A DNA stretch of 64,000 bases from Rhizodiscina lignyota (GCA_010015805.1 ML978140.1:1-64000), one strand, 5' to 3'; shown: positions 33,044 through 45,567, numbered from the stretch's first letter. Numbers and translations: made by a program. The notes: a model not told the origin generated them from the sequence alone.

Positions 33044-36000
33044 ATGGCGCCAATGCAGGCCCCCTACATCTACACAGAGACGCGCCTTGACCTCGACGAA
33101 GCCTCCCCCGGCTCGACGATAGAGCTCATCCTCCCCTCGTCCAACTACTCAATCGCCCGCGCATCGCCCACCCGTCGCATCGTCACCACCGAATCCCTCG
33201 TTCAGGATGAAGACACCTTCCTCAAGGAGCACATTGCGACCGAATCGTCCATCTACCTCCGCCGCGCCTCACGCAGCCCGCGCGTCTTCCTCTGGCGCCT
33301 GCTCGAATCACGAACAGTGCTAGAGCTACAAGCCGTCGACCTTCATCAGGACAAGAGCGTGCCAGGCGATGCTGTATTGACACTTTTGCTGCGCTTCCCG
33401 CGCCCACTGCGGCCATTTGGCGTCGCGCTGGCTGATCCAGACGAGCGAGACGCGCTGTGTGTGTTCGCCGTAACAGACCGCGGAGACCTGTACACGCTCA
33501 CTTTGAAGCGAGAGATGTTTGTGCATGCAAAGGCGAGCGAGGCAGACATGGGCGACTGGTGTAGGGTGGTGCAGCCGTCAGCGTTCAGCTTCCAGTTCCC
33601 GTACAAGCTGTTTGCGCTCAGTGCGTTGGAATTAGTAGTCGCGCTCCACAACGGCGGGTTGTTGCGGCTGTTGCGGAAGCCGGGCGACGACGGGGCGAGC
33701 TGGCGCGACACTTTCTTCAGCGAGGGCAGCTGGGGCTCGACGTTGAAGGGGCTCATTCCGTTCCAGGGGCACAAGAGTGTGCGGTTTGGAGACCTCGACT
33801 TGGAGGCGAACACTACAAGCTCGCTAGCTTTATCGCCAGACGGGAAACATTTCATTGCGGTCGGTTTGGATCATGTGCTGCGAGCATGGAACATCGAGAG
33901 TGGGAGGATTGGCATGCAGACGGACCTCTTGGGCGAGAATACACCAACTGATCGCAAAACAGCGCTGTATCTCATGGGCGCGGAGCAGAAGCAGCTGCTT
34001 CAGCTGGTTCCGGGAGATGAACAGAACGGGATACTGTACTACATGGTCTCTTACTCACCCAAGGCACACCAGTTCAAGATTTGGGGAGTGCTGGACGCCG
34101 ATTCTGGACTTCAGGGACTGAGAGACGTCCGGGACGATGTACAGTTTATCCCGCCGCTGGACGAGCTGATGGATGCATCTGTGTGGACTCTCGAGGAATT
34201 CCACGTCATTGCAAAGAGTCACTGGAGGGAATCGGAGATATGGATAAGAGCACGATCTGGCCCTGTCTCGCAGGTTTTCACGCTAAAGTTCGACCTCTTT
34301 GCCAACAAGAAGGATTTACAGCATGCATGGCGGGATAATTGGGCAACTGTCAACAGCGGCCCTCTCTCCTTCTCACGGCTCAATGATCGCATCCCGGATA
34401 CTCTCGACCGAATGGCATTTGATACATACTCTGCGTCTCTTACTGATCAATGGCTCGACTTTTTGTTCTATCCAGGGCGCTTCAGTCCGACAGCGCTGGG
34501 TACAGCGCTCCATGTCTATTCCAGACGCACAATCGCCGTCACGCACAGAGGCGAACCTCTGGGCACATCGTTCTCCAAGATGCCGCTCAAGCAGCAAGTC
34601 TGTGATGCCATAATGCATGCAGCCCAGGCAAATATACACAATTCTCAGCACTCAAACCATTCGCAGGCGAATTCAGACGTTGCGACACAGTGGCGTCTTT
34701 TCTACGGTCTTGTCAAGGACTTTCAAAAGAGACGTTCTCACGCTCTATCGTTCGCATACGACGACGCACAGGAAGTACCTTGGCTTGTGTGCGCGGACTA
34801 CATCTCGGCTCTTCGAGAATGCTCTGCTGTTGAAATCATGCATCTCAATCCTCAGAGTCCACTGTCCAACCGCACGATTACACCCAGTCATCCATTAGCG
34901 GCGTACTTCGACACCGAAGCTGATTTCGATGTTGTCACACTCTTTCATGCTGCCCACGCGCTCACTTCTGGATTTCCACGCTCTTTCCGACAGACACTAC
35001 GTGCAGCAGCCGCAGTTGAGGTACTCGAAGAGCTTTCGGATGCAGTGAATGAGAGGATGGAAGCGTTTGACCACCGGACAAACCTCTGTGCCCAAGTCAA
35101 AGACGACGATGTGTCGCGTCTCACGGATGTGCTCAAGGAAATTGGCGGCTACACAGAAGTCGACAACAACATATTCTTCTCTGCGCTCGAGAAGCTGAGC
35201 GAGACGATACGCGGATCGCAAGGACGGCTCGTCATCACGCGCTACGGCGCAAAGGCCCTCATACGCGGTTCTCAGGAGACACTGCAACTTGCAATAGACA
35301 CGCTGCTAGATCTCCTTTCTCTGGCCATATTCATGGGCCTGGACCTCGAACCAACCGAATTGTCACCTCAATTCGATGCTCAGACGCTGTATGTCGAGCT
35401 GATCACGCAGCTGAGAGAACACTATCTTCTCGAATGGTTCGCATCCACAGTGCGTCAAGTTCATACCACCCCGTCTATACGAGCACAACCAGCCTCCTCT
35501 GTCCGCGACTCGACCGCACTCTTCGACACTGACTTGTCTCATCTGGATACCTCTCTCATGCCTAGCGATCCCGGAACCGGTGCTGCCCAGACAGTCATGG
35601 AGTCCATGTTCATCGGCGACTGGTCTGCCATCCTGACGCCGCACGATCAGCCGGGTTCGAAGCTGCTGACGTACTGGTGTCGGGCGTGGACGTACGGAGC
35701 GGATGTTCAGAGCAATTACAATGAGCTGACGGCGCATGTGCTGGCGTTTCTTCTCAAGTCTGGGGATGTGAACATTACGCAGGAGTTTACGAAGTTTATG
35801 CAGACGACGCCGTGGAGTGGGTATATCACAGCGAGGTTGGACCTGGCGCAGGGAGAGTTCGAGGCGGCTGCGAGGTTGTTTAGGAAATGCTCGTTCGGGC
35901 TGTGTAAGTCCAAATCTCCTTTGTCTGGCACTTCTTGCCCGTTGCAGTTTTGTGTTGGGTAGAAAATAACTGACATCTCAAACAGCTCTCGGCCAGTTTG

Positions 36001-36968
36001 ACGTTCACGACAGCGACAGAGCAGGTCTTTTGACACCCGACGAGCGGGATTTATTTTCAGACGGCCTTTTCCGCTACTACCAGCATGTCATTGGCCTGTT
36101 CGAAAAGTACAAAGCGCATTCTTACGTCGCCGACTTTGCCAATCTAGCCCTGCAGGCGCTGCAAGTCCAAAACGAGGATGTCGACGAGCGAGCTCAAGTG
36201 GACATACTCTCCCAATTGTTCAACGCGTACATGGTGACATCCCGATTTGACGAAGCATACTCAACACTCGGCAAATTCAACGACAAGGCCTTGTAAGTCT
36301 CTCCCAAACATGTCCCCCAGACATCCTTAAATCGATCGTTAACCCACAGCAGACGAACCGCAAACCTTACCACCTTCCTCAAAGCCCTCCTCTCCGAGCG
36401 TGTCCCTCCATCCACAAGCAACACCATCCTCAAAACCTTCCCCTTCAGCAACCTCGCAAGCGAGGCAGACTCCATCATCCTCTCCCTTGCAACAAAACAG
36501 CTCTCCGCGATGACTGGCCTCGGCGCCCGCGCCTGGAAATCCCTCTATGGATTCCGCATCTCACGGAATGACTTCCGCGGCGCCGCCGAAGCACTCTGGT
36601 GCAGACTCCAACGTCTCCGCAGCAGCGGCGAGAAAGCGGCCGACCCGGACAGCCGGGAAGGGGAGGAAGTTCGCAGGTTGTATCTCGCGCTGGCGAATTG
36701 CCTGAGTTGTGTGGATGAGGCGCAAGCATGGATTTTCGCGGAGGAAGTTAGCCCTGAGCCGCCGAGGGGAGGGGGACTGGGCGCTGCACTAGGCAGGAGC
36801 GCGCGGTTGTTTGAGAGAAAAGAGAGAAAGATTGTTACGCTGGGAGATGTGAGGAAGATGTATGGGGAGGAGTTGGATCGGGTGGAGGCTGTGAGCATGG
36901 GGAGGTTTGCGTTTGGGGGCACGGGGTTAGATGGGGCCGGTGGTGGGGAGGAGATGGATGTGCTGTGA
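33044..36968 (+). CDS. NUP120: Nucleoporin NUP120/NUP160 family, Y-complex subunit
   Basis: A scaffold component of the Nup84/Nup107 Y-complex of the nuclear pore. About 1261 residues from exons 33044-35903, 35986-36292 and 36350-36968. The N-terminal beta-propeller region includes SRSPRVFLWRLLESRTVLEL and the WD-like LALSPDGKHFIAVGLDHVLRAWN; the long alpha-helical stack follows (LDRMAFDTYSASLTDQWLDF, FARDA-type helices, then the C-terminal exons). The start at 33044 is the first ATG that opens the frame; an ATG 11 nt earlier is out of frame. The last acceptor is a CAGCAG pair, so two isoforms differing by one residue are possible. Sequence of this family diverges quickly; the assignment rests on overall pattern, length and WD-like block. 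Confidence 0.85.
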
Positions 36969-37571
36969 TGGAAGTGAGATCACCAAGGTTCTGCAGATTG
37001 GTGGTGGGAACGTCATTTGGCTGCGGCTGTTCATTCTAGCGCGGCGTTAATGGCACAGCATAGCATTGCATGGACGTGTGTAGTCATAGACATGATTCAG
37101 GATACCGGCCGCGATGGCCATTGATCAAGCTTTTTGTGCACTTCGCCGATGTCATTGTGGCTTCTGTTTCTCTCGCTCGCGATGCGATGCCGACAACGTT
37201 CGAAGTAGGTTGGGCACAGGCGACCTCAGATCGATAAGGACGTCTTGCCATCGTAGACCATCTCTTAACGGCCGCCTCTCATAGCTCCAGGCCATCTTCG
37301 AGAAAAGATCCGTGTATGCTTCGGGAGGGATGGCGAAGTGTTACAGGATAGCTTCAGCAATAGATAGACATGCTTGTACGCATAGTCTGTACTATGAAGA
37401 CAGACCAAGTTCAATGAAGTGGTGCAATTTCCACAAATAAGCTCAAGGGTATGTTGCTTTGAACTTCCAGTGAGGCTTTTGATTTATTCATAACTTGTTC
37501 GAAAACTGTCGCTTCGTTATTTACCTTCAGAAGTGTATTCTCGTCTCCATGCTGGGAGATACCCAGATATA
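36969..37571. other. Convergent intergenic region
   Basis: Between the 3-prime ends of the nucleoporin and PUF6 genes. No gene or repeat recognised. Confidence 0.5.
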
Positions 37572-39739
37572 TCAATCAAGGCGCTCAAGTAAGAGCTTCA
37601 TGCCCGCAACAGCTGCTTTCTGTCCGCTCTTGCTATGCTCCTTGCTGGTTTCTTTAGGCGTCGCTGCTGCATCACTTTCAGCTCGTTTAATCGCCTTCTT
37701 CAAAGCAGCCCTCTCACTCCCCAGCGACTTCAACAACGCCTCCTTCCCGATCCAGCCATCCTGTTCGACAAGTGCAAGGACTATAAACGCCCCAGAACCC
37801 GTTGCCCACTGTAGCAGATGGCCCTTCATCTTCTCGAAAAGTAGAGTACAGAAATCTCCAGATGGTCGAACTTGTCGGACTGTCTTCTCTTTCGGATCGA
37901 AATGGCCGCCTTGCACAAGTGTCTTGAGCATCCTTCCAGAGCTGGGATTTCGTGCAATGTGAGCTTCTTCGCCCGGATCGCCTTGGACAAGGGTGGCAAC
38001 GGCTTTGAAAGCTGCAGTGGAATCGCCTTCAGCGGCGAGTAAGACTTCAGTAATAAAATAGCAGCCAAAAACCGTCTGTGCCAGCGTCGACGCTTGGCTT
38101 GCAACCGTAGCGAGAAGAGAAGAAGATAGTCCGCGAACAAGTTCTTGCCTACGGACAGCAGGATCCTTCTTTGATGTCGTTGTGCGAATGTCGTGAATAG
38201 CCTTGATCATTATCATGTCAGCCTCTGAGAGCAGAGCTTTGGGTAGCGCAGTAGTTGCCGATGCGAAAGGATACAAGAGCGCAATCCTTCCAGTGGGATG
38301 ATTGGCCAGAGCAGTGATCGTGTCGGCCTGTTGACTAGGCTCGTCACCTTTCCCAATCAGTTCAGGAAATATAGCCTTGGAGATCATGACGGTATCATCA
38401 ATGACATCGTATGCTGCGAGAAGGATGCCATGGCCATGTATATCTTGCGCTAGTATTTCGATCATGTCCTTGTAGACCTTCAAGATATATCGGCGATCCT
38501 TGGCTGCACCATACGCGAGAGCCATGCAGACTATACGGGCTCCCGATGCTGTGAATGCAAGATTCTTGAGAAGATCATGGTCTTTCTCTTCCTCATCACC
38601 TTGGCCCTTGAGTAGTTCGAGGAACTCGGTTGCTTCTTCGCTGCCGGGCTTGCAGTTCAAGTAGTATTGCAGCATCGCGTCGTGAAGCATGGTGAAGCCC
38701 GTGAGCTTCTTCTGAACAAGCTGGTTAATCAGGTTGTACAAATAGCTCAACATTGGCTTGCGCTTCTCAGGAGCTTCTTCCAGGATATCGGAAAGAGTGG
38801 CTGTGCGCTTTTCTTTCTCGCTGGCTTTGAAAATGGCGTATTCCGGTCCGTACCACTCTTTGAGCAAGACCGCTTTCTGATCTTTGGTTGCGACTTGTCG
38901 GTAGATGTCATCCAGGATCCAAGAAGCCTCTGGATGGTTGATCATCTTGCGAACGTGACCATGGAACTCGGCGATGATCATGTTCTGAATGTCCTTGTCC
39001 CCCTCGACAACCAGCTTCGCCACCAAGAACTTTGCATACCTGCTCTCCGCCAAGGTTATGAACTCTCCCTTCAGCTCATTTGCAATCATCCTCCGTTGAG
39101 TCATATTGGCGTATTTCAAGGCGCATTGTACAACGCGCACCGAGTCATGTTTGAAGACAAAATCTTTGATTCGTCCTTGAATGATGTCGAACAACTCTTC
39201 AACCAGCTGCTTCCGTTCTTCGCGTGGTACGTGTGATTTTAGTCGTAGGCGCTCCCATATCTTCTTCGAGCGTGCAATCGAGTCGGCGTTGGGCTTGGAT
39301 GCTTTGCGCTCTTTTGCCAGAACTTTCTGCTTTGCGTGTGCTTCTCTAGACGATGCTATGAAAGGTCAGTTGATTGAAAAGTAAGAATGACACGACACAT
39401 ACTGCTTAGATGACCATTTGCATCCAGGTATTCATGATTGTCTCGCTTCTGCTTGGCGGATGTGGCCTTTGGCTCTTCCTCGTCAGCGCCTGGAGAATTC
39501 TGGTTACCAGCTTCATCGCCACCCTGTTCTTTTGCTGAAAATCCATGAAAGCCATTCTGGTCCTCTGAGGTATCCGACTCGACAAGACTCTCGGACTGCG
39601 GTTCGGTGCCGCGTTTTGTTCGAGCGGATTTTGGCGGTTGGACATTGCCCTTCTCAGGTTTAGGTTTGGACGCTGAGAACTTTGCTTTCTTCGCCGACTT
39701 CAAGGCACTCTCGCCCTGCTTTCTCTTGATTCCTGCCAT
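37572..39739 (-). CDS. PUF6: Pumilio-repeat protein PUF6 with CPL domain
   Basis: A nucleolar RNA-binding protein needed for 60S ribosome biogenesis (yeast Puf6, also a translational repressor of ASH1 mRNA). 706 residues from exons 39739-39403 and 39355-37572 (47-nt intron). The N-terminus is Lys-rich and charged (KRKQGESALKSAKKAKF). SKKIWERLRLKSHVPREERKQL marks the start of the repeat array. Helical repeats such as DSVRVVQCALKYANMTQRRMI and SRYAKFLVAKLVVEGDK are typical PUF6-type Pumilio repeats. The CPL domain covers roughly the last third (SKKDPAVRRQELV to EKMKGHLLQWATGSGAFIV). The ATG at 39739 (MAGIKRK) is preferred over upstream non-ATG codons. Confidence 0.93.
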
Positions 39740-42330
39740 GCTGGTGGATTTGTTGTCTGCAGGATATTTTCCTTGCGGCCGTTCCACATAAATTTTTCAT
39801 CCGGACGGGCCAATGTAGCTCCGGAGTTCCGCCGACGAACCCACCTCCACATTTCCCTCAGCCAATCAATGCGGGAGATGCACTCATCTGGTCCATCGAC
39901 TCTCGCCATTTTCTTTTATGTGAAGTTGAAGTATTGTGCTCAGAGAAGATTTTACACTACTGCGAAGCCGTATTCTTCATTCCTCAATCGTTACTATTCG
40001 CCGGTAGTGTACTCACATTATTTCCACGGCAGCTACCAACCCTAACCCTTATTTCTCCCCTTGATACACTCTATGGCAGTGTCTAGCAATGCAGAGCATT
40101 TTATTTGACATCATTCCGAGATCATCAGAGACACGTACTCTAGTATGATATCATTGCATCCAATTTATTTATATCTAATTTGGATGAACCGTGTGCCACG
40201 GATTAGGGTGAGACCTGCATGAGTAACTGTCGGAGTATAACGCTACTCTACCCAATATCGAATTACACAACAGGAACTGCATCAAACACATGCATGCCTA
40301 CAGCACCTTGCATCTAATCTGTCCATCTAATATTTTCTGCATCCATTGCTACTTCAATCCATTGCAATGGCTCGCACGAATGGACAAGACTTCTCCAAGA
40401 CAATGGTTCAATTGGCCAATCAGAGCATGCGACTCACCGCTCTTCCAACTGGCGCTCCGCCAAACAGCCTTGCAACGAACGGCCGGCGCTAGCATGAACC
40501 GCGACGTCCGCCATCTCATCAAGATGCTTCAGGACATGGTCAGATGCCATCTCTCCCGCATACAGAGTGCGTCTCGCCAGAAGAACTGTCAGATGCTAGC
40601 CTCCTAGCGCAGGATCCAAGCCCGTGCGGGGGGACAAGAGACACGCTGGCTGGCATGATAACCGTCGATATCGGCGACCGATGTGGACGACATGTCACGT
40701 CTCACTGCGCCGGCCAGCTGCTCAATTGCGTGGCACATGCACGCGAGCCTCTGGATGATGCCAGTAATCCCCAAAGAATGGACTCGAGGCGGGACGGCTC
40801 GTCGCCCATCATGCGTTTCGCCGGCTCGGGGCGAGCGACGAGGATGGGATGCGCTCGCCATGACAGGGCTGGTAAGAAGCATTGCCAGCTGGCAAACGAT
40901 ATGCTAGACACACCATGAGGCTCACTCCCTGTCTCGCTGGCAAACTGCTGCGGCTCGAAACAGCTCAGTCCATGCGATGGCGTCGTTTGCTTCTTGGAAA
41001 CGGCTAGTCCCAGCGCTGACACGTAGCCATCTATCTGCACGACTGACGCAGGACCGCTGCATCTCTGTTAAATAGCCCCAAGGGAGCCGGCAGATAGAGC
41101 GCGCCTATCGATAAAAGTAGTGTGCGACAGCCGTCGCCGAACCTTCCTCTTTGCCCATTGTTTCTCCTCTTCGTCGTCGTCGTGCGGAGCGCAATTGCGG
41201 TTGTCGTTGTGTCGCGATATTCTCAACACCAAGGGTGCGGGCCGATTGGCTGTACGAGACAGCCCTGCACACGAGCCGGGCTTTTGCTCTCTGCAGACTG
41301 CTAGGAGCACCCGGTGAGCCTCAAGAAAAGGAAAATAAACCCCTGCATCGAGACGAGCCGGCGCGAACCTCACTGCTTCTCCATTAAAACGGACGTGCAT
41401 TCACCCTGACCTCACCGCCGCACACATCGCACAATTTAATATCGACCTCGTCGCTCCGTCGCCGTACCCAAAACACCACCCAGAGTCAGCGATGCGTTGC
41501 CAGAGGTCGAAAATAACGTTGCTACAGCCGCCACAAGAGTGGAGCTGATGCTTGAGCCGTCCCATGTGCTGGAGCTCGCCTTGACGCCGTCGTCGTCTTC
41601 CATTGGTCCATCGCCGGATCTTTTGGGCGAATGGGAGGGTTGCGCTCTGCCATAATCAAATAAGATCGAAGAACTGGAGATTGAGTTACTTCGTCACTGC
41701 CCTGCTGCTTTCCGCTTTCAGGTATCCGAGCTCATCGGCAATTACGCGCTTGAGCATTCGACTAACATTGCTGTTTAGGGTGGCTTGTTGTCTTCATCGT
41801 GCCATTTTTATCGCCGCGACCTCGTTGCCAGGCGCTGCTGCACCAGCCCCAGCTGCTGCTTGTACTATAGTCTTCTTCTTTTTACTCGTCGAACCTTAAT
41901 CGCTATTGTAATTCGCCCCGTCTTTCACCCGACGCTGGAAGCTGGATCTTGCGAGCATCTGTGGTGGTAGATCGAGCTCGTTGGACCAACCTCCTCTGAC
42001 ACTTGCGGCCATTCACCTTCCATCCTGAAACAATCGGCCGATGAGCTTGGTGACCAAGCTACATTGTCTTGTTTCTGGTACCTCAGAGCCTGGCCAGAAC
42101 TTGAAACCATCAAGCAGCCTCCTGGCAATTCGCCCGGTGACATTGCCTCCAAGACACGCAACCAACCATTGATTGTGTCTCGGGTGACAAAGGAGGACTG
42201 TCTCAGCTGAGAGAACCCAAGTTGAACATCATCATCACGCAACCGCCAGGCGTCTTATTGACATTTCAGCCTGGCGAGATAAAGAGAGCGACGCCCCGAA
42301 AGCCATCAGCCGGTCTCTGGACCGCGCCTG
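39740..42330. other. Long divergent intergenic region, 2.6 kb
   Basis: No gene could be supported. The stretch 41,400-42,330 is probably a long 5-prime leader of the next gene. It has pyrimidine-rich tracts and an intron-like GTATCCG...GACTAACATTGCTGTTTAG segment around 41,721-41,778, with a CTAAC branch-like word. Open frames at 40544-40918, 41068-41400 and elsewhere overlap on both strands and lack domains. AT-rich DNA at 40,080-40,350 resembles a promoter-proximal or insulator region, but nothing specific is seen. Confidence 0.45.
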
Positions 42331-43803
42331 ATGGCCTCCTCAGATGTCGACCAGAAGTACCTTGCGCAGCAGGCGCAATTCACTTCTCACTCCAGCCCGC
42401 TCATGTCGAGCTCTCTTTTTCAGATTCTCGGACTCTCTGTCATGCTTGCACGCAAGCTGGTTCGAGCTCGACGACTGCGAAGGCTGGACACTTCACGCGA
42501 TACGAAATCATTGCAACTCTACCACCACATCATCTGGCTATCTCGTGAAGGGTTGGCAATTCTACAGACCTTTGTGCTACCATACACACAGGAAGGCCAG
42601 CATGGCCCCGAATTGCAGGTGCTCGCTGCGAAGTTGCAAGCGAGCTTCTTCCACGTCTTCTGCCTCTTCCACAACAACCCACCGATAACACAAACGAGCA
42701 TCCCTTCAGCCACGATACCGCCAGTACCACTCTCTCCACGCGCAGGAAACGGACAGACACGACGAGACAGGACACCTCCAGATGCTTCAACTCAGCGCAA
42801 GCCACCAACTCTCCGCGACCCAGTACCATCATACACCTCGGAAGCCTCCTACCTCACCAATCCATATGCCTCAGTCCCTCCAGGCACCGCCATCTCACCT
42901 CCTTCTGGCACAATCCACTCCCCCAGCAGCACGCGCCGCTCGCCCGCTGCGCCCCCAGGCCTCGCGCCCATTCGCCAGCCAACGCCTAGCAGCTCCTTCA
43001 TATTCCCCGCGCAAAACTTCCTTCCCGCCACAAGCTCCTACTTCAATCTCGCTACCAGCCTCGCAGCGCAACTCCTGCCTGGCTCTCACCCACTGCGCCT
43101 CAGCGTGGCAATCGAGCACGCCGCCTTCCTATGGGACTGCGTGCGCGACGGCGACGGCAGCCGAGCGATGGCTCGGCGTGCGATCCGCGACTGTCACGCT
43201 GCAAAGGAGGGCCTAAGCGACGCGGACTTTGAAGACGCGGCAGAGTGTGTGGGTGTGCTTGGACGGATGATGCGGCGCGAGGGGCTGAGTGGGAGTCCGA
43301 GTTTCGGGAGGAGGAGTCGGGAGACGTTGGGAAGTAGTGGGTGTAGTGTGAGGACAGTGACGCCGAGGGCTTCAGCTGCGCCTGGTGCCGGTGCAAGAGG
43401 CAGTGGTGGGCCGGCAATGAGGGGAGGGATGGCCGCGAGTGAGACTTCGCCAACGAGTACGAGAAGCTCTGCAGGACGCGCTGGGAGGTCTGGTGGCCAT
43501 GGGCGAGGCCCCGGCTCTGGTGAAACCAGTTCCATTCAGGCCAGTCCAACTCGGAGTCGAGCTTCGAGAGGTAGTGCTGGAGGTCATGGCCAGAGTGCAA
43601 GTGGTGGGACGATCAAGGCCAGCTCGACTAGGGATAGGAAATGGAGCCATAGTACGAAGGGGAGCGGAGGCAGTTCAAAGAGCAGGAGTGATGAGAGCAA
43701 GGAGAGCACGCCACGAGGAACGACGGCTTTGAGAGGGAGTGGCGTGAGTCGAGGAGATAGGTCGTCAAGGTCGAGGAGTATCGGATCGAGAGGGGTACGG
43801 TGA
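42331..43803 (+). CDS. 14-3-3-like fungal protein with Pro-rich insert and Ser/Arg/Gly tail
   Basis: A 490-residue single-exon protein. Two helical blocks look like a diverged 14-3-3 domain. Residues about 25-120 (LFQILGLSVMLARKLV, YHHIIWLSREGLAILQTF, KLQASFFHVFCLFHN) resemble helices up to the FYYKMKGDYHRYLAE region. After a Pro/Ser-rich insert (about 120-220), LPGSHPLRLSVAIEHAAF and the following roughly 50 residues parallel LPPTHPIRLGLALNFSVF of 14-3-3 proteins. The last roughly 160 residues are Ser/Arg/Gly/Thr-rich low complexity. If correct, it would bind phosphoserine peptides, but the canonical Lys/Arg/Tyr phosphate pocket was not confirmed. Alternatively it is an unrelated helical protein. 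The ATG at 42331 opens the frame with an acceptable context. Confidence 0.65.
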   Translation: MASSDVDQKYLAQQAQFTSHSSPLMSSSLFQILGLSVMLARKLVRARRLRRLDTSRDTKSLQLYHHIIWLSREGLAILQTFVLPYTQEGQHGPELQVLAAKLQASFFHVFCLFHNNPPITQTSIPSATIPPVPLSPRAGNGQTRRDRTPPDASTQRKPPTLRDPVPSYTSEASYLTNPYASVPPGTAISPPSGTIHSPSSTRRSPAAPPGLAPIRQPTPSSSFIFPAQNFLPATSSYFNLATSLAAQLLPGSHPLRLSVAIEHAAFLWDCVRDGDGSRAMARRAIRDCHAAKEGLSDADFEDAAECVGVLGRMMRREGLSGSPSFGRRSRETLGSSGCSVRTVTPRASAAPGAGARGSGGPAMRGGMAASETSPTSTRSSAGRAGRSGGHGRGPGSGETSSIQASPTRSRASRGSAGGHGQSASGGTIKASSTRDRKWSHSTKGSGGSSKSRSDESKESTPRGTTALRGSGVSRGDRSSRSRSIGSRGVR

Positions 43804-44352
43804 AGACACAGAAGGGCAAGAAGACTGCAAGACCAAAAACACTCCCCTATGAAGGAAGAAGTGTACCTCTGGATACGTCTCGACATCGGCCGAACACACT
43901 CATCGCCACCGTGGAAGATATCCTCGCGCAAATTGAGTGCCTACCTGTGGCATCCATGTCGAGAGAATGAATATCCATTCTCATCGGAAGAATACCTCTA
44001 CACGCGAGTGCCGAGTAGTATGGCTGCACTTTCATTGTACAGCCGGACGAGGGACACAAGGTCGGGGGAAAGGAAAGGGCGATATAAACGCCGCATACAT
44101 ACACTGAGCAAGGTGGACATTTGGAAGAGACAAAAGTTTTTCGGAAGACGTGAGGTCTTCGCAAAATGGGATGTAATAATGGGATTCGTAAAGGCCTATC
44201 CACAAGAGGAATGTGCCTTTGTAAATACATGGCTCCCGTTTTGGACTGCACATGCATTGAAGCACACAAATTTCACTGCGATAATTCTTGAGAATCAGAA
44301 TCATTATATTTGCTTTTTCTACAACATCTCTGTCCGCTCTACACCCTGCACA
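43804..44352. other. Convergent intergenic region
   Basis: A 341-codon plus-strand open frame (43849-44874) crosses this region and runs antisense through the aldolase gene. It lacks domains and is treated as a shadow. Nothing else is seen. Confidence 0.5.
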
Positions 44353-45363
44353 TCATGCCTTGCGCCTCTTCGACGACCTCCCATCATAGCTCATCGCCGG
44401 CTTCTCTCCACCATTCTCCACACCCTCACCCTTCGCCGTCTTCAGCGCATTCGACACCGCGTTAGGCAAGAGGATCATGTCGCCCGCGACCGTGACCATA
44501 TGATAGCCCTTCTTCGCATACTCATTCGCCTGCTCGCCACTAGTGCAGAAAATACCTGTGCTCTTGCCATTATTCAGCGCCGCCTGATGAATCTTGTCAA
44601 TGGCAGCATGCAGCTCTGGCTTCATGACACCATCGAGGATGGGATGACCGATGTTGTTGCCCAGGTCGAAGGGCCCAATCAGCAGCACATCGACACCGGG
44701 AACCTTTGCGATGGCGTCGACGTTGTCGAGCGCTTCTTTCGTCTCGATCTGCACGAGGGTGATGATTGCATCGTTGGCTTCCTTGAGGTACTGCGTCTGC
44801 GATTCAAGATTCCACGCGTGGTGTGCGAAGGGGGACCCGAAGCCCCTGGTGCCCGTGGGCGGGAACTTGGCTGACGAGACGACACGTTTTGCGTCGTCTA
44901 CGGTGTACAACAAGGGCACTAGGACGCCCTGAGCTCCAGTGTCAAGAGCGCCTAGTGAAATTGTCAGCAGGAATGCGTACAGCATCTTGGGCTGGACACA
45001 CGTTTGACCATCCACGCCTCATTGCCCGGTATTCTCACGATTGGAGAGACGCCGAGAGCAGCAATGGCTGCAACAGAGTCGTGCATGTCACTATCTGGTC
45101 GAACATCAGCGCCATCTGTAGGTAATTTGCTCACAGAGCCTGATCACCTGAGATGTTTCCATGTTCACAATCCAAGCAAACCCAGTCCACGCCGCTCCTG
45201 GCCAAGAAGCGAGAAAGATTGGCTCCTGGAAGGGTCTATGCATAGCCAATAGAGTCACTTAAGTGCATTTTGGTCAAGGTTGTGCAGTCTCACACACCTG
45301 CCATACTCCAAACGAAGGTCCACCAGCCTTCAGGGCCTTCTGTAGTCGATTGACGGCCTGCAT
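44353..45363 (-). CDS. HpcH/HpaI aldolase/citrate lyase family protein
   Basis: A class II, metal-dependent aldolase of the 2,4-dihydroxyhept-2-ene-1,7-dioate (HHED) aldolase type, which cleaves or forms pyruvate aldols. 281 residues from four exons: 45363-45298, 45235-45148, 45094-45002 and 44951-44353. The spliced N-terminus reads GGPSFGVWQ, then LSRFLARSGVDWVCLDCEHG (catalytic-loop Asp/Glu-His), SPIVRIPGNEAWMVKRALDTGAQGVLVPLL, then the metal/active-site block ITLVQIETKEALDNVDAIAKVPGVDVLLIGPFDL. All these are standard for the family. The C-terminus carries a basic RSSKRRKA tail, unusual for a bacterial-type enzyme and perhaps a localisation signal. Substrate cannot be told. Confidence 0.92.
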
Positions 45364-45567
45364 CGTGCCAATTGCAGCGGGAGAAGCTGGTACAGTACTT
45401 CAGCGAGCGGATATCGCACTTCGTCGCGTGCTCGACAGCTCCAGAGCTCTAGAGCTCCAATAGAATGATTTGAGAAGTCCAATTGGAGTCTTATAAGGAC
45501 GGTAGCGGGGTAGCTGTGGCCGAGTCGCTGCTCCAACCGAGTTAGCCGTGCGCTGCTTTTCCATACT

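Noticed and set aside
40544-40918. 124-codon plus-strand frame in the 2.6-kb intergenic region
   Set aside because: Overlaps comparable frames on the other strand, lacks domains and shows no codon pattern.
45490-45540. tRNA-like GTGGCCGAGTCG word
   Set aside because: Resembles an A box but no B box or cloverleaf can be drawn nearby.
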